This document shows positions 10,133 to 22,865 of a stretch of DNA of 64,000 bases, in pieces. The notes beneath the pieces were generated by a model. It was given only the letters and a program-made list of their open reading frames with translations. It searched no databases and was not told where the DNA came from. Made by a program: the position numbers and the translations under genes. Source of the stretch: Candidatus Poribacteria bacterium (GTDB taxonomy: Bacteria > Poribacteria > WGA-4E > WGA-3G); contig JAAXGN010000156.1 of NCBI GenBank assembly GCA_012267415.1, positions 46,890 to 110,889 of the forward strand. The letters are read 5' to 3'. Each line of letters opens with the position of its first letter. The first letter of the stretch is position 1.

Positions 10133-11113
10133 CTATACTTTCAGAATAATCTTCCCAAAATTACGATTAGCTTCCATATATTCATGTGCTTCACAAACTT
10201 GTGCTAACGGAAATACCTTGTCAATGACAGGTCTGAGTGTACCGTTTTTTAACGCTGGCAACCATCGTTCTTCAAATCGTTGTGTGATTGCTATTTTTTC
10301 ATCCAGCGATTGCGGTCTCATCACGGAACCGATCACCTGAAGCCGGTGCCGCATGATCACGCCTAAATCTATGTCTGTGGTAGACCCACCCATCAATCCT
10401 ACTTGCAACAGCCGTCCCTTCACTTTGAGAATTTGCAGGTTGCGGCTTAGGTAAGGTGCACCGATAAAGTCTAATACGACATCTACCCCTTCTCCATCTG
10501 TCAACTTCTCAATTTCAGCGACAAAGTCTGATCGCTTATAGTTTATACCTGTTGTAGCACCCAAGGTGATACAGTTATCAATTTTCTCAGGTGTCCCTGC
10601 GGTGACAAAAACGCGTGCGCCTGCGTGCTTTGCGATCTGAATACCGGCAGTACCGACTCCACTTCCACCTGCATGAATTAGAATTGTCTCTCCTGCAGTT
10701 AACCGTCCTAATGTAAATATGTTTTCATTTGCTGTAAAAAACACCTCTGGCACTGCAGCTGCCGCTTCAAAACGCCAATCATCCGGTATGACCATAGCCA
10801 TGCGGTAATCAATAACCGCCTGTTCGGCGTAGCCTCCTCCTCCAACAAGTCCAAAAACGCGATCATTTTCGCCAAATCCCTGTACCGCCGATCCTATTGC
10901 TGAAACCGTGCCAGCAATTTCTAAGCCGAGTATTTCGGATTCTCCCGGTGGTGGCGGATATGCCCCCCGACGCTGTAGAAGGTCCGCGCGATTTAGCGCA
11001 GTCGCTTTAACGTCCACCAGTAACTGCGTTTCAGTGGGTTCAGGTGAAGGCACATCAGCTAATTGCAGTACCTCTGGACCTCCATCTCCTGTCCTAATTA
11101 TCGCTTTCATCAT
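10133..11113 (-). CDS. Zinc-binding-type alcohol dehydrogenase superfamily / NAD(P)H quinone oxidoreductase (PIG3-like)
   Basis: 326 aa; ALNRADLLQRRGAYPPPPGESEILGLEIAG and LIHAGGSGVGTAGIQIAKHAGARVFVT motifs. Confidence 0.9.
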   Translation of the reverse strand: MMKAIIRTGDGGPEVLQLADVPSPEPTETQLLVDVKATALNRADLLQRRGAYPPPPGESEILGLEIAGTVSAIGSAVQGFGENDRVFGLVGGGGYAEQAVIDYRMAMVIPDDWRFEAAAAVPEVFFTANENIFTLGRLTAGETILIHAGGSGVGTAGIQIAKHAGARVFVTAGTPEKIDNCITLGATTGINYKRSDFVAEIEKLTDGEGVDVVLDFIGAPYLSRNLQILKVKGRLLQVGLMGGSTTDIDLGVIMRHRLQVIGSVMRPQSLDEKIAITQRFEERWLPALKNGTLRPVIDKVFPLAQVCEAHEYMEANRNFGKIILKV

Positions 11114-11319
11114 TTTGTTTCCTTAAACAAAGCATTAAGAATTTTATCATAAATGATTCCGTTCTGCCAAGTATTGTGACCGTTATTGGGACGTATATTC
11201 TCTATTTTAATAAACAGGGCAGAAATCATCAAGGTTTACCAACTTTTTTCTAAGAATCTCGTCTAATCTAACAGAATGATACGCGATTAGAATTAAAAAT
11301 AAGCCTTAGGAGAATAACG

Positions 11320-11796
11320 ATGTCAAAAACCGTTCAAAAGACATTGCCGCGTCATTTTAATCCTGTAAAGGCAAAATTGGCATATATGGACGAATGTTTT
11401 AGTCAACTGCATAGCGGTTTGCCAGCAGACAAAGACACTTATGTAGAGGCTGATAAACTCACACATTCTTATATCAAAAGTTGTTTTCTGATGATTGTGC
11501 AACGCGCTGTAGACATCAACAACGCAATCATAGAATTTAGTGGTCAAACGCCACCATATCAGAAACACCAAGGCTTCCGTGCTGTTCAAGAGAGTGGCGC
11601 AATTGACGTTGAGACATTAGATTTCTTTGAACACGCCATAACCTGCTATCAGAAAATATCAAACCCTTACGAGGGATTACCCCCCGCGGAACTGTACGAT
11701 GTATCTTCACAACTGCTACATCACGGTAAGTCTTACACGCGTCAGATCAACGCGTTCTTTGAAGATACTGCTCCTCCAATAGATACTGAATTATAA
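11320..11796 (+). CDS. HepT-like (DUF86) protein with degenerate active-site motif
   Basis: 158 aa; IVQRAVDINNAIIE and helix pattern of DUF86/HepT; expected RxxxxxHxY replaced by QKISNPYEG. Confidence 0.65.
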   Translation: MSKTVQKTLPRHFNPVKAKLAYMDECFSQLHSGLPADKDTYVEADKLTHSYIKSCFLMIVQRAVDINNAIIEFSGQTPPYQKHQGFRAVQESGAIDVETLDFFEHAITCYQKISNPYEGLPPAELYDVSSQLLHHGKSYTRQINAFFEDTAPPIDTEL

Positions 11797-11839
11797 AGTA
11801 ACAAAAAACGCTGTGGCCAGGTTTAACAGATGGACATAA

Positions 11840-11879
11840 AATAATTCGGGTTGAAGTGGTATCTTCAACCCGAATTATT
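11840..11879. terminator. Perfect 17-bp inverted repeat (6-nt loop) between convergent genes; likely bidirectional terminator
   Basis: aataattcgggttgaag-tggtat-cttcaacccgaattatt, seen directly. Confidence 0.8.
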
Positions 11880-11909
11880 ACTTAGACAGCGACATCAAAA
11901 ATGGTGGTA

Positions 11910-12707
11910 CTAATCATATTTAATAATCCCACCTGTTCCTTTGATTTCAAAGGGCGGTTTTAATAAGATTTTATCTTGGGGTTCCTCATTAAATCCGCTG
12001 GGATATAGCATATAGGAAATGCGCCGCGGTAAGTGTTTTCCTAAATCGGCGAACATTTCCTCAGGTTGCTTAAATATTATCATATTACTCATTTGGGTCT
12101 GGTATGCAAACCAATACTTGAGATTAGAGTGGATTTCATTATTATAGATCATACTACCTGTTTTTACATCAATAATCTTGACACGAACTTTACTTCTTGC
12201 CACTTGCCGTGTAGTGATGTAAGTAGATGTTCCTGAAATTCCGGTCTGTCGTCCCAAACGTTGGTGATGTTGGTCATTATCTTTCCGTTCCAACCTTGGC
12301 TTTGTAACCTTACCTGTAATAATCCAGTCCACACCAAGTGATTCTCCTACTCTCGCTGCTAATGCTGGGTCATCAAAAACATCATTTAGTGTAATGCCGA
12401 GTTCATCTATTTTTTCCCCTACGGGGCGAATTTTATCCGATACGTCATAGACCCACTCAATATCTTTTAATATAAGTTCAAATCGGGTAGATAGATTAAC
12501 ACTAATGCGGCTTCCAAGAGCCTTTGCTTCTTCTTTGTCAGCGAAGAAGGGTGTAACAGCAATTTTCTTTGCTTCGGTAAATGTCGGTATCGTCTTTATA
12601 TCCTCGCCACCAAAGCATCCCACAAATGAAACAAGAAGAAGGGATATTAGTAAAAAACAAAATAAACGCATAATAGTGAATGCCTCCTCGATAATACTAT
12701 AATTCAA
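11910..12707 (-). CDS. Predicted lipoprotein, CsgG/LpoB-like
   Basis: Signal peptide with lipobox LVSFVGC; IAVTPFF...LGVDWIITGKV...VRVKIIDVKTGSMIYNNEI pattern. Confidence 0.5.
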   Translation of the reverse strand: MNYSIIEEAFTIMRLFCFLLISLLLVSFVGCFGGEDIKTIPTFTEAKKIAVTPFFADKEEAKALGSRISVNLSTRFELILKDIEWVYDVSDKIRPVGEKIDELGITLNDVFDDPALAARVGESLGVDWIITGKVTKPRLERKDNDQHHQRLGRQTGISGTSTYITTRQVARSKVRVKIIDVKTGSMIYNNEIHSNLKYWFAYQTQMSNMIIFKQPEEMFADLGKHLPRRISYMLYPSGFNEEPQDKILLKPPFEIKGTGGIIKYD

Positions 12708-12796
12708 CCCACAATCTATCTGTCAAAGCCATCTGTCAAACAATGTATCATAAATTGCAGTAATTGTCAAGCAACAATTAATATTCCTTTTAGTCC

Positions 12797-13789
12797 CTAT
12801 GCCACCGCGAGTGCCCGGACCTCTCCGAATTCATGTGTCAACTTTGTCCAAGAGTCGCCATTGTCTTCACTCAGGAAAAGTTGTCCGCTGACGCTACAAG
12901 CGATCAGCAATCCATCAACATCTGCATTATAGCCGAAACACCAGATAGTGCTATTTGCAGTTATTCCGATATCAGAACGTTCCCAACGTATTGCCGCTGC
13001 GTCTGCAGCATCATTTGAATCTTGCATATAGAAGATACCGCCTTGGTCACCGGGAGGTCCATTTCCTGCACCGATAAAGACCTGCGCCTGCCCATCTATA
13101 TTGCTGGCGTTCAAATAAAAAGCAGCACGACAATAGGGCCACGGAAAATGCTCACGCACCTTCAACGGTGTCCAATTGTGCATATCTGTTGTGATACAAA
13201 CGTCGTTATTTGTTGCTGCAACGAGTGTTTTCTGTTCACCCGGCACCACAGTTAACCCATGAATATCTTGACTGCTCAATCCTTCACTGCGGTTATCCCA
13301 TGTTTTTCCGCCATCGGTACTAAGCCGCATGCCATCAATTTCGATGCCAGCATATACAGTATCATGGTCTTCTGGGTCAATAATGATAGTTGTCACACGG
13401 GGAATAATAGGAATTCCTTCACATTCTTGCGCGAGCTCAGCATCGAGTTGAGTCCAGGTCTCACCCGCATCAGTCGTCTTGTAAAATGCTGATGGACACG
13501 TCCCCGCATAGAGTGTCCCTGCCGTAGTCGGATGAATCGCAAGTGACCATACCTCTTTACTATCCATATCACTTGGTAGATGTCTCCAGGAATCACCGCC
13601 ATCCGTAGTTTTGACAACACCTTTCTCAGTACCTGCATAAAGTGTTTTTGAATCTGCCGGATCAACGACGATGGCACGAATATCTGCTTCCGGAAAAATT
13701 CCGTTGCTTGCGCGATTCCATGTCTTACCTATGTCTTTACTTCGCCAGATGCTCTGTCCAACTGTTCCTGCATAAAGTGTGCTTGTCAT
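12797..13789 (-). CDS. BNR/sialidase-like beta-propeller (Ycf48/VPS10-type repeats)
   Basis: 330 aa; repeated TLYAGT..GVVKTTDGGDSW, TTDAGETWTQL, STDGGKTW, SEDNGDSWTKL. Confidence 0.85.
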   Translation of the reverse strand: MTSTLYAGTVGQSIWRSKDIGKTWNRASNGIFPEADIRAIVVDPADSKTLYAGTEKGVVKTTDGGDSWRHLPSDMDSKEVWSLAIHPTTAGTLYAGTCPSAFYKTTDAGETWTQLDAELAQECEGIPIIPRVTTIIIDPEDHDTVYAGIEIDGMRLSTDGGKTWDNRSEGLSSQDIHGLTVVPGEQKTLVAATNNDVCITTDMHNWTPLKVREHFPWPYCRAAFYLNASNIDGQAQVFIGAGNGPPGDQGGIFYMQDSNDAADAAAIRWERSDIGITANSTIWCFGYNADVDGLLIACSVSGQLFLSEDNGDSWTKLTHEFGEVRALAVA

Positions 13790-13809
13790 ATATATCTCCT
13801 CTAAAATTC

Positions 13810-15639
13810 TCAGTATTCGGTTATGGGCTCATTTAGCATTCCTTCATCAATCACCCTGTCAGATATGTCACCGGCACCCCGTTTAATTATCCATTTTACC
13901 TTTTCTGTTGCTATATCAGGTTTGAGGTTGAAAGCGTACCTGTAAGTTATAAAACTTGGGCTATGTCCTGGGACAGTTTTCTCATTTTCAATATATATCA
14001 TCGGTTTTGCATCAAGCAGTTTACGATTTTGATATGTCAGTGTTACAGTGAAGGCATGTACAGCCGCAGGTTCATTTGCCAGTGACATATCTGACTGGGC
14101 GATTATTTCCCAATAGTTTGGATGTATCGGGTTCGGGAGTATGTATGCGGTGTAAGTCCCTAAATTACCTTCAAAAATACTATAATCGTACGCTATAGTT
14201 TGTTGTGCAAAACTTGAATTCTCAACCTGTAGACTCGGTATCACCATCAATCGCTGGATATCAGTTCCAAAAGTAGGCACGTCCAGTGTCGCTGTGCCAT
14301 CAACAGTTCTAAAAGGCACTTTTTCAACGACTATCTCACCTGATGTATGTAAATAAGTTGCCTTGACATCTATAATTCCCAGTGACATATTTATCTGGCG
14401 TTGTGTTGATAATCCGAGTGTTAAACCTGACTGTCCAACTGTCGCTGCTTTACATTCTATAGCATGTGCACTAAAATTTGCAAGTCTTCTATTTTTGCTA
14501 TTAGCAGGATAACTCACATGTTCAAATTGAGGTTGGATCGCCAATACAATTGAATTATACCGATACGGGTCTTCAACAGTGCCAAGCGTTAGCCATGTCG
14601 TTAGATAATTCGCCACTTTCCAGTCTGAGAAGATGTTAGCAAATGACTTATTTATGCCTTGTGTTTTTAACGTTTGTGTAATGCCAGGTATTCCATCTAA
14701 TGGATTTTTGACGAGTGCAGCAACAGTCTCTGTTCCACCGTAATGATCATGAAAATATAACATGAACAGAAAAGCAGCACCGTAGTGCGCAAGTAAGTTT
14801 GTTTCTGTCTGCTGAGTCCAGTCTATAAGGGAGGTATTCGGTGCTTTTTGAAAAGCATTCACATGCTGGTAGAGGTTAAAACCGCATTGAAATGCTGCGT
14901 AATCAGCACATCCTTCGTCAATCCAAATTTCCTCGTTTGGGGAATGGTGCCAATGGATAAGATGTTGGAGTTCATGTGCAATTACAGACTGCAAGTTAGA
15001 TATGTCACTGGCACTAGTGTTCGGAGGATGGTTCCTTGAGTTGATATAGATAATATCTGCTTCGTTGCTATGAAGTGGACCAAGGGTTGGATGATGCAGG
15101 CGACCGCGATACTGGTCAATCGGCATGAAATATCCAGCAGTGGAATACCTTGTATTTCTGTCAAGGATATTGAGAAGAAGGATAATGACTTTACCGTTCT
15201 CATCAACATCCGGAGGTGAACCGAAATCTTCCGTTAATATGTCGTATATACCGCGTCGTGGGTCTGCGGGTGTAGCGGAATCAAACGTTCTTTGAACTGA
15301 TTGGACTGTTGACGTTGTAATGTGTGTTTGCCATTCTGTATCTTCTACGAAGATATAACAGTGGGTTCCACTTGCGCGTAATGTCGCATTGATGGAATAC
15401 TGCTGTTTCCTTGCAAAATCAATCGCAAAAAAAGTCCTTTGGAATCCGACGGTAAGTGCTGGTGCTGCGGGGTGCCTTGGAGCAGTTCCCAAATCAGGTG
15501 AAGGTGGCAAAACTAAGCCTTCTTTAAGGAATGGTGTGCCACAACGGAACGCATAACTGGACTGCACGGCAAAATTCATAGCCAGTGGTATAGCAAGGGA
15601 CAACGTTAGCAATAGAATCTTGACGATGATTTTTCGCAT
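13810..15639 (-). CDS. Secreted zinc metallopeptidase
   Basis: 609 aa, signal peptide, VIAHELQHLIHWHHSPNEEIWIDEGCADYAAF (HExxH with downstream E). Confidence 0.75.
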   Translation of the reverse strand: MRKIIVKILLLTLSLAIPLAMNFAVQSSYAFRCGTPFLKEGLVLPPSPDLGTAPRHPAAPALTVGFQRTFFAIDFARKQQYSINATLRASGTHCYIFVEDTEWQTHITTSTVQSVQRTFDSATPADPRRGIYDILTEDFGSPPDVDENGKVIILLLNILDRNTRYSTAGYFMPIDQYRGRLHHPTLGPLHSNEADIIYINSRNHPPNTSASDISNLQSVIAHELQHLIHWHHSPNEEIWIDEGCADYAAFQCGFNLYQHVNAFQKAPNTSLIDWTQQTETNLLAHYGAAFLFMLYFHDHYGGTETVAALVKNPLDGIPGITQTLKTQGINKSFANIFSDWKVANYLTTWLTLGTVEDPYRYNSIVLAIQPQFEHVSYPANSKNRRLANFSAHAIECKAATVGQSGLTLGLSTQRQINMSLGIIDVKATYLHTSGEIVVEKVPFRTVDGTATLDVPTFGTDIQRLMVIPSLQVENSSFAQQTIAYDYSIFEGNLGTYTAYILPNPIHPNYWEIIAQSDMSLANEPAAVHAFTVTLTYQNRKLLDAKPMIYIENEKTVPGHSPSFITYRYAFNLKPDIATEKVKWIIKRGAGDISDRVIDEGMLNEPITEY

Positions 15640-15658
15640 TTGCTTTTAAACCTATTGG

Positions 15659-17251
15659 CTATCGGCTGAGGCGTTCCTTTATTTCAGCATTTTCCGGTTC
15701 AATAGTTTGCGCTTCCTGCCAAACATCACGTGCTTTATCAGGTTCATTGTTCTTAAGGTAAGCATCCCCGAGATGTATCAATATTATGACATTTTTCGGT
15801 GATTGTTGTATTGCATTTTCCAACGTAGTGACAGCTTCCGCAAACCGTCCCTGTTTAAAGAATACCCATCCGAGACTATCAAGATATTCACCTTTCTCTG
15901 GTGACTTTTCAAGTGCACGTTTTATGAGAGCCTCAGCCTCATCAAGTTTTATTCCCTTCTCGGCATATAGATACCCGAGCGCGTTGAGTGCATATTCATG
16001 TGCGGGTTCAAGTGAAAGCGTTTTACGCAGATACGCTTCTGCGTTGTCAAAGTCTCCCATAGATTGATAGGCAGATGCAATTCCGTATATCGCTCCGATA
16101 TGTTCATCGTCGTTTGCCAGAAGTTGTGTAAAAGTCTCCTCAGCTTTCTCATATTTTTCAAACAGCAGATAGACGTTGCCCAAAGCATATTGTGCCTTAA
16201 CGGCTAATCCTCTGTAGGTAGCCTGTCTCCGCGCGTTGTCAGAACGGTTTACGATTGCTAAGGACAAGAATATTGCCCGTCCAAGATACTTTTCTGCCTC
16301 AGTTATAAGTGTCTGTGGGTCAATAGGTTCATTTTGTGACGTCCAATTATCCTCAGTTTGCATACGATACGCGATATCCTGCAGCACTAATCCCAACCCC
16401 AAGTTACTTCTCACGTCCTGCGGTGCTAAGGTCAAGCTTTGCTCAAAGGTCTTCTGTGCCTCTTCTACATGTCCACTATTAAGACTAAGATATCCCAGAT
16501 TCACAAGTGCTTCTATATCGTCCGGTTTAATTTTGATAACGCGCTTGTATGCTTCAACAGCTTCTGGTGTTCTTTCTAAATTCTTGTAAATATCGCCAAG
16601 CTTTTTATGAAAAGAAGGCTCAAAAGGCATAATACGGGTTAATGCTTTGAATGCCTTTTCCGCAGTTGTGTACTCACCAAGTTGGTACGATAAATCTCCC
16701 AGCATCTGTTGCGCCATAAAATGCGTTGGGTCCAACTCAGTCACTCTTTTAACAGTATCCAATACTTTAGTAACATTTTTTCCCCTTTCATAATATGCCC
16801 GGTGCGCCAGAATCTGAGCAAGTTGCCAGGTTGCAAGTATATTAGCATCATCGATTTCAAGTGCCTTCTCCATATCCTCCTCAGCACCAGGTACATTCTG
16901 CATCTTGTAACGAAGTTGTCCTCGTCTATACCAAACATAAGCAAACTCTGGTGCCAGTTCTACCAACTGATCGTATAGGGCCCTAGCCTTTGTCAAATCT
17001 GAATCATAACGTTGCAGGTAGACTGCATGCATCAATTTCGTATAAGTCTGCTTTGCTTTTTGAGATTCTTCGGTGAGTGGGACATGTTCATCAGGTTCTG
17101 CTGTAGTTACCTCTTGTGCATCTGCTATCAATACTATTGAAAGAAGGGACAGTACACTAAACAGCATCACCGCTCCTGTTATAATAGATGGCGTTGTTTT
17201 TATCCATAACTTATTGTTCATCATTTTCTCCTTTTCTAATTCATTCAACAA
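15659..17251 (-). CDS. Tetratricopeptide repeat protein, membrane-anchored
   Basis: 530 aa; many TPR units (e.g. AYKRVIKIKPDDIEALVNLGYLSLNSGHVEEAQKTFEQSLTLAPQD). Confidence 0.9.
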   Translation of the reverse strand: MLNELEKEKMMNNKLWIKTTPSIITGAVMLFSVLSLLSIVLIADAQEVTTAEPDEHVPLTEESQKAKQTYTKLMHAVYLQRYDSDLTKARALYDQLVELAPEFAYVWYRRGQLRYKMQNVPGAEEDMEKALEIDDANILATWQLAQILAHRAYYERGKNVTKVLDTVKRVTELDPTHFMAQQMLGDLSYQLGEYTTAEKAFKALTRIMPFEPSFHKKLGDIYKNLERTPEAVEAYKRVIKIKPDDIEALVNLGYLSLNSGHVEEAQKTFEQSLTLAPQDVRSNLGLGLVLQDIAYRMQTEDNWTSQNEPIDPQTLITEAEKYLGRAIFLSLAIVNRSDNARRQATYRGLAVKAQYALGNVYLLFEKYEKAEETFTQLLANDDEHIGAIYGIASAYQSMGDFDNAEAYLRKTLSLEPAHEYALNALGYLYAEKGIKLDEAEALIKRALEKSPEKGEYLDSLGWVFFKQGRFAEAVTTLENAIQQSPKNVIILIHLGDAYLKNNEPDKARDVWQEAQTIEPENAEIKERLSR

Positions 17252-17296
17252 TTTTCTCTATGTCCTATATAACACATTCAGCCTTTATGCGCGTTT

Positions 17297-19738
17297 CTAT
17301 ACAGACTCGGCATCAGAAATCTTGGCAACGTCAACGAGTGTTTCGCCATCATTTAAACTCATAAGCCTTACCCCTTGTGTTGTCCTGCCTATTGAACGAA
17401 TGTCGCTGACTGCCATACGCGTGATATATCCGGTAGAACTAATAAGTACAAGTTGATCTGACCTTCTAACGAGTTTTGCAGAAACAACCGCTCCATTTCT
17501 ACGTGAACGTTTAATTGTAGCCACCCCAACGCCACCTCGTTTCTGGGCACGATAAGCTGCTAAACTTGTGCGTTTACCATATCCATTTTCAGTAACAATT
17601 AGAAGCGAATCATTTTCATCTGAGGAACATACCATACCTACGACGAAATCCTCTTCACCGAGACGGATACCCCGCACACCGCGCGTACGACGTCCCATAC
17701 TTCTAACATCCGATTCATGGAAGCGGATAGAGTTTCCGTTGTGACTCACGAGAATCACATCATAGGAACCGTCGGTAAGTTGTGCGCCGATGAGTTGGTC
17801 ATCAACATCTAAATTGACTGCAATAATACCGCTGGAGATAGGATTTCGGAAATCCCGCAGTGGACTTTTCTTTACAATACCGTGTTTTGTCGCCATCAGG
17901 ATATAGTGATCCTCTTTAAACTCCCGCACAGGTAAAAGAGCAGTAATGGTCTCTGCTTCACTTAATTTTAGTATGTTTACCGCTGCCCGTCCAGCTGCGG
18001 TACGCGATCCTTCAGGTATCTCATAAACTTTCAGTAGAAAACATTTGCCAAGACTTGTAAAAAAGAGGAGGGGTTGATGAGCAGTTGCAATAATCAACTG
18101 TTCCAAGAAGTCTCCATCTTTAGGATTACCACCTTTGATGCCAACACCGCCGCGATTTTGTGTACGATAGGTATCCATCGGAATCCGCTTCAGGTAGCCA
18201 GAATGCGTTACCGTTACCACCATCTCATCATCAGCGATGAGATCTTCCATCTCAAAACTCTTGACTTCATCAACGATCTCAGTAAGACGTTCATCTCCAT
18301 GTTCCTCTTTCAAACCCTCTAATTCTTCCCGGATGATGTTGGTAACGAGTTCTTCACTACCAAGGATCGCTTTGAGTTCTGCAATTCGTTCAACGAGATC
18401 ACTATATTCATTATTGATAAGTTGTCGTTCTAAACCTGTTAACTGACGCAAGGTTAACCCAAGTACCTCGTTAGCTTGCAGCTCAGTAAGTTCGTATTGC
18501 GTTTGCAGCTGTTCTCTGGCATCCTGCGGGGTCTCAGCAGTTTGCACAATCTCAATGACTTCTTCTAAATGCTCAAGTGCGATACGGTATCCCTCTAAGA
18601 CATGCGCCCGGCGTTCACATCGTGCTAAATCAAACTGTGTGCGTCGACGAATCACATCCCGACGATGTGCTAAATAGTGTTGCAAAATCTCAGGAAGTGT
18701 TAAAATTTTAGGCAACCCCTCCACAAGACAGAGCAGAATAGCGTTATAATTAACCTGCATCTGCGTGTGTTTATAGAGTTGATTTAAGACAACCTGTGGC
18801 ACTTCGCCTTGCTTGAGTTCAATAACAACCCGTATGTCCTCATCAGATTCATCACGGATATCTCGAATCCCTGTTATCGTGTTACTATTTACAAGTTCAG
18901 TCATACGTTCACAGAGTCTATTTTTCTTAATCTGATATGGAATTTCGGTGACGATAATTTGTTCACGATCTCCTCGAACTTTACCGTGTGTTACCGGTTC
19001 AATATCCACCTTTGCCCGAATCGTCATATTCCCTCTACCTGTAGCATACATATCCCTGATCGGTTTTTCCCCAACGATAATTGCGCCAGTTGGAAAGTCA
19101 GGACCGGGGATCAATTCCATCAGTTCAGATACTGACGATTCTGGAAAATCCAGCATAAGCAAAAGCGCATCAACGACTTCGTTGAGATTATGCGGTGGAA
19201 GTTCTGTCGCATAACCTACACCTATACCTGTAGTGCCATTGACAAGTAGGTTCGGAAGAAGACCAGGCAATACAACCGGTTCTTCCATAGAATCCTTATA
19301 ATTCGGTTGAAAGTCAACCGTGTCCATTTTTATGTCGCGTAGAAGGTTATTGGATATCTTGGCAAGACGACACTCTGTATAACGCATTGCCCCAGCAGGA
19401 TCATCGTCAATAGACCCGAAGTTACCTTGTCCATCAATCAATGGATAACGCGTGCTGAATTCCTGTGCGAGACCTACAAGCGTGCCGTAAATAGGACCAT
19501 CACCGTGGGGATGGAAATTCTTCATAACCTCACCGACCACCGCCGCACACTTATCATAAGGACGGTTGTTCGTTAGGTTGAGTTCTCCCATAGCGTAAAT
19601 TATGCGACGAGCACTCGGTTTCAAACCATCCCGGACATCAGGGATCGCCCTATTGGTATTGACACTCATCGCGTAGGTAAGGACTGATGTTTGTAACTCT
19701 GTATCAATTGATCGTCTAATGATGTTTTCTTTTTGCAT
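17297..19738 (-). CDS. gyrA: DNA gyrase subunit A
   Basis: 813 aa; NRAIPDVRDGLKPSARRIIYAM, PHGDGPIYGTLVGLAQEF, RYTECRLAKI; C-terminal beta-pinwheel repeats. Confidence 0.95.
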   Translation of the reverse strand: MQKENIIRRSIDTELQTSVLTYAMSVNTNRAIPDVRDGLKPSARRIIYAMGELNLTNNRPYDKCAAVVGEVMKNFHPHGDGPIYGTLVGLAQEFSTRYPLIDGQGNFGSIDDDPAGAMRYTECRLAKISNNLLRDIKMDTVDFQPNYKDSMEEPVVLPGLLPNLLVNGTTGIGVGYATELPPHNLNEVVDALLLMLDFPESSVSELMELIPGPDFPTGAIIVGEKPIRDMYATGRGNMTIRAKVDIEPVTHGKVRGDREQIIVTEIPYQIKKNRLCERMTELVNSNTITGIRDIRDESDEDIRVVIELKQGEVPQVVLNQLYKHTQMQVNYNAILLCLVEGLPKILTLPEILQHYLAHRRDVIRRRTQFDLARCERRAHVLEGYRIALEHLEEVIEIVQTAETPQDAREQLQTQYELTELQANEVLGLTLRQLTGLERQLINNEYSDLVERIAELKAILGSEELVTNIIREELEGLKEEHGDERLTEIVDEVKSFEMEDLIADDEMVVTVTHSGYLKRIPMDTYRTQNRGGVGIKGGNPKDGDFLEQLIIATAHQPLLFFTSLGKCFLLKVYEIPEGSRTAAGRAAVNILKLSEAETITALLPVREFKEDHYILMATKHGIVKKSPLRDFRNPISSGIIAVNLDVDDQLIGAQLTDGSYDVILVSHNGNSIRFHESDVRSMGRRTRGVRGIRLGEEDFVVGMVCSSDENDSLLIVTENGYGKRTSLAAYRAQKRGGVGVATIKRSRRNGAVVSAKLVRRSDQLVLISSTGYITRMAVSDIRSIGRTTQGVRLMSLNDGETLVDVAKISDAESV

Positions 19739-19940
19739 TTGCTTCTCTTATTTCTACTACCGCTCTCAACTAACTTCAGGAGCCGGTGAAAATTTCTTAT
19801 TATAGTGAACTTTAGAATTAATGTCAGTTAAAATATAGACTGGCTTCACAACGGGCGAGGTGACCTCCCCCTACGCTGTGTGTTCTTCGTCATCGGTGTA
19901 TGGGGTGAAATGTCTCATCAATTATTCACTTTACTCTAAA

Positions 19941-22520
<2,580 letters not shown>

Positions 22521-22787
22521 CAGGCTCGCTTTTGATCTTAATATTATAACAGTATGTTAAAAAAATATTGATTTTATTGACTCTTTACATCTTAAAAATG
22601 GTATTCAATGATTTCAGTTGATATTCCCTACAAAAACCTATATCTTCTATATTTATTCTAACATATATTTAAGTTTTATGCAACCTATTTTTTATCTATT
22701 TCAGGTTTTTTTAGATTTAAGAATATCCCATAATTGAGATTTACTGAAGGTTAATACGAAAATGGAAGGTGTGATCCCTTAATCAAT

Positions 22788-22846
22788 GCAGAATCATGTA
22801 GAATCATGTAGAATGCCATACGCGCATTCTACCACGCGCATTCTGC
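22788..22846. repeat. Nested inverted/direct repeat in gyrB-DciA intergenic region
   Basis: GTAGAATGC-catacgc-GCATTCTAC perfect 9-bp stem flanked by GCAGAAT/ATTCTGC and a tandem AGAATCATGT. Confidence 0.7.
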
Positions 22847-22865
22847 TGGATCCGAATCTTCGTAA

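Noticed and set aside
3437-10149. Numerous 60-118 aa ORFs on both strands across the PorV/PorU genes
   Set aside because: All overlap the strongly supported long minus-strand frames and show no start signals or domains.
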